Assembly (NCBI GenBank): GCA_933207985.1
Contig: OW240913.1
Location: forward strand, 261,242,734 to 261,306,733
From: Pelobates cultripes
Taxonomy: Eukaryota; Chordata; Amphibia; Anura; Pelobatidae
DNA: 64,000 bases
Direction of reading: 5' to 3'
The notes under the pieces are model-generated. The model was not told where the DNA came from, made no database searches, and was given only the letters and a program-made list of their open reading frames with translations. Shown piece after piece: positions 63,801 to 64,000 of this stretch (within the stretch, counting starts at the first letter, position 1; the number at the start of each line of letters is the position of its first letter). The translations under genes and the position numbers were made by a program.

Positions 63801-64000
63801 CACTACAAGATGTGATACAAGAGGGAAACATTAAACCACTGACAGATCTCATAGTTGACTCCCGGATAACAACGATGCACACTTTCCAACACGCACAATT
63901 GACACACTTTCTTAAGGCCGACAATACCCTTCTAACGAAACTCCGGCCACAGACAGAATTCGAAAATCTATGCCAAATGCAGGGGATCAAAAGCAAACAC
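60818..64000 (+). CDS. LINE ORF2 protein: endonuclease and reverse transcriptase (partial)
   Basis: From ATG 60818 the frame is open for 1061 codons to the window edge, with no stop. The apurinic-type endonuclease has Asn20 (INVRG), Glu49 (LQETH), Asp152 and Asn154 (GGDVN), Asp215 (RIDM) and Ser-Asp-His at 238-240 (WSDHAPL). The RT has GKSPGPDGF, LIPKPGKDP, SYRPISLIN, Asp610 (VDAEKAFDRVDW), TRQGCPLSPLLF and the catalytic FADD at 710-713. Later, NKAIKYLGVQL and FGWLCRVNIIKM match the L1/Tx1 thumb region. Family role: nicks the target DNA and reverse-transcribes LINE RNA there. The C-terminal cysteine-rich part lies outside. It starts 1.3 kb after ORF1 in another frame, so it needs internal initiation or reinitiation. 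Confidence 0.93.
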   Translation, partial: MAQTPATATPAQQIRICTINVRGLNIPEKRTQTLMELHRLRADVAFLQETHFRKHNAPSLRDNRYPHGFFSDYTQAKSRGVAILISAKLPFTYHSHEADDSGRLLMVKGQIGSNMVTFANLYLPNRKQGNPLRKYLRRIENFTEGILVAGGDVNVSLDSTLDTTSQIKTYQTHTRRQIQKLLDDAQLYDCWRTLHPTSRDFSFYSHTTGSYSRIDMLFMPHRFLHLIQKSSYGPITWSDHAPLTLEIQIPSLPLTSFHWKLNDLLLNDATITNRIRDTLTNYFLDNNDPNMSPTVIWEAHKCVLRGEIIALASKQKKLRELRIKTLTQEIRLLETAHKTNNTIDLYIQLTDRRTKLQQLLNASVKRKLLLTRHSFYTQGGKCGRLLANALKKKRQNTFISHIKTPSGTLTAMLPDITKAFHDYYSTLYHLSDKSPPKEVIDNFLLSRIKRTIPTVDAKSLEAPITSDEFSAAVRHLPVGKSPGPDGFTAKYYKLFASTLSVPFTTAFNALTTHTTLPGSALEAHITLIPKPGKDPTDCGSYRPISLINIDLKIFTKILANRLRPLLQLLIHPDQSGFVPNREAKHNTNKILNLIHFSQHTPKQSVIFSVDAEKAFDRVDWAFLLATLTALGLGPNWIRWIQSIYSNPIAKIRINGQLSPPVRIYNGTRQGCPLSPLLFILILEPFLQGVRDNPDIHGFHINNQEYKASAFADDLLFTIMDPTTSMGPLVEELEQYQVVSNFKVNFTKSEILPLRIDPHNANSLKARFPFKWTNKAIKYLGVQLPKNLSSLYSLNYKPLLETISQDLAQWSKPHFGWLCRVNIIKMTTLPKILYLLQVLPITLPKAFFSTMRRLFSEFIWAHKHPRLSYTTLTKRKNRGGLGLPDIETYYKAVILHRIYEWTAPHPHRQWRTIEETFLSTHAHNVVWHPKGRMLQKPPFSQHPTITPALKVWNQIRDSQVLSPHPSPRYPITNNPLFPPGCQTQFLQHNTQSQQLTLQDVIQEGNIKPLTDLIVDSRITTMHTFQHAQLTHFLKADNTLLTKLRPQTEFENLCQMQGIKSKH

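Larger units (their letters stand above)
58312..64000 (+). mobile_element. L1/Tx1-like LINE, ORFs intact, cut by window edge
   Basis: A short leader (from GGGGCGGAGCCAACTGCC), ORF1 (58407-59504), a 1.3-kb spacer with tandem repeats, and ORF2 (from 60818) lie in order. Both frames are free of stops in the window. Intact frames suggest a young insertion. The 3' end, tail and target duplication are outside. Confidence 0.88.

Noticed and set aside
60772..63996. Short minus and + frames across 60.7-64.0 kb
   Set aside because: They overlap the 1061-codon ORF2, whose motifs are unmistakable; ORF2 has no stop because it runs off the window.
1..64000. tRNA, rRNA or snRNA genes
   Set aside because: I looked for cloverleaf-type and conserved snRNA motifs and found none I could support.

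Overview
This is a stretch of vertebrate nuclear genome, almost certainly from a frog or another amphibian. It has one multi-exon protein-coding gene set in a dense, nested landscape of transposons, microsatellites and satellites. The amphibian call rests on T2-like TTAA MITEs (a family described from Xenopus), the mixture of Tc1, hAT, piggyBac-like, L1/Tx1, CR1 and chromodomain Ty3/gypsy elements, and the divergence of the gene from mammals. The species cannot be named from the sequence.

The host gene is GPRC6A, a class C G protein-coupled receptor for basic L-amino acids. Six coding exons on the + strand (5173-5366, 9028-9331, 12636-13463, 25394-25609, 32357-32480, 39019-40133) splice in frame through GT-AG junctions into 926 residues, the length of human GPRC6A. 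Signal peptide, Venus-flytrap domain, nine-cysteine domain, seven helices and tail are all present, so it looks functional. Its five introns (about 3.3 to 11.9 kb) hold most of the window's transposons. No second host gene could be recognised.

Layout. 1-5.2 kb: a CpG-rich, unassigned segment, then MITE-rich intergenic DNA. 5.2-9.0 kb (intron 1): a piggyBac-like element split by a dead Tc1. 9.3-12.6 kb (intron 2): a partial duplication of the exon 2 splice boundary, a Tc1 fragment and a hAT-type element with a perfect 8-bp target duplication. 13.5-25.4 kb (intron 3): a Tc1 inside a T2-like MITE and a decayed minus-strand Ty3/gypsy element. 25.6-32.4 kb (intron 4): a CR1 tail, G-rich minisatellites and a hAT element (perfect 8-bp duplication) inside an LTR remnant. 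32.5-39.0 kb (intron 5): a minus-strand L1-like element interrupted by a solo LTR with a 5-bp duplication. 40.1-47.4 kb: 3' flank with an L1/Tx1 tail, a hAT-like element containing a ~201-bp spacerless palindrome, and a folded-back Tc1 fragment. 47.4-48.2 kb: a short tandem array of a ~327-bp monomer with degenerate type I hammerhead ribozyme motifs, flanked by a perfect 15-bp target duplication. 48.9-55.1 kb: a CGAACGG-type repeat and two satellites (~90 bp and ~133 bp) around a 100-N assembly gap. 55.1-58.1 kb: unassigned. 58.3-64.0 kb: an L1/Tx1-like LINE with intact ORF1 and an ORF2 open to the window edge.

The most interesting item is the hammerhead-bearing, retrozyme-like array at 47422-48158. 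The consensus of its two full monomers contains a complete hammerhead core, while each copy carries a different core lesion. Next are the apparently intact LINE at the right edge and the duplicated exon 2 boundary in GPRC6A.
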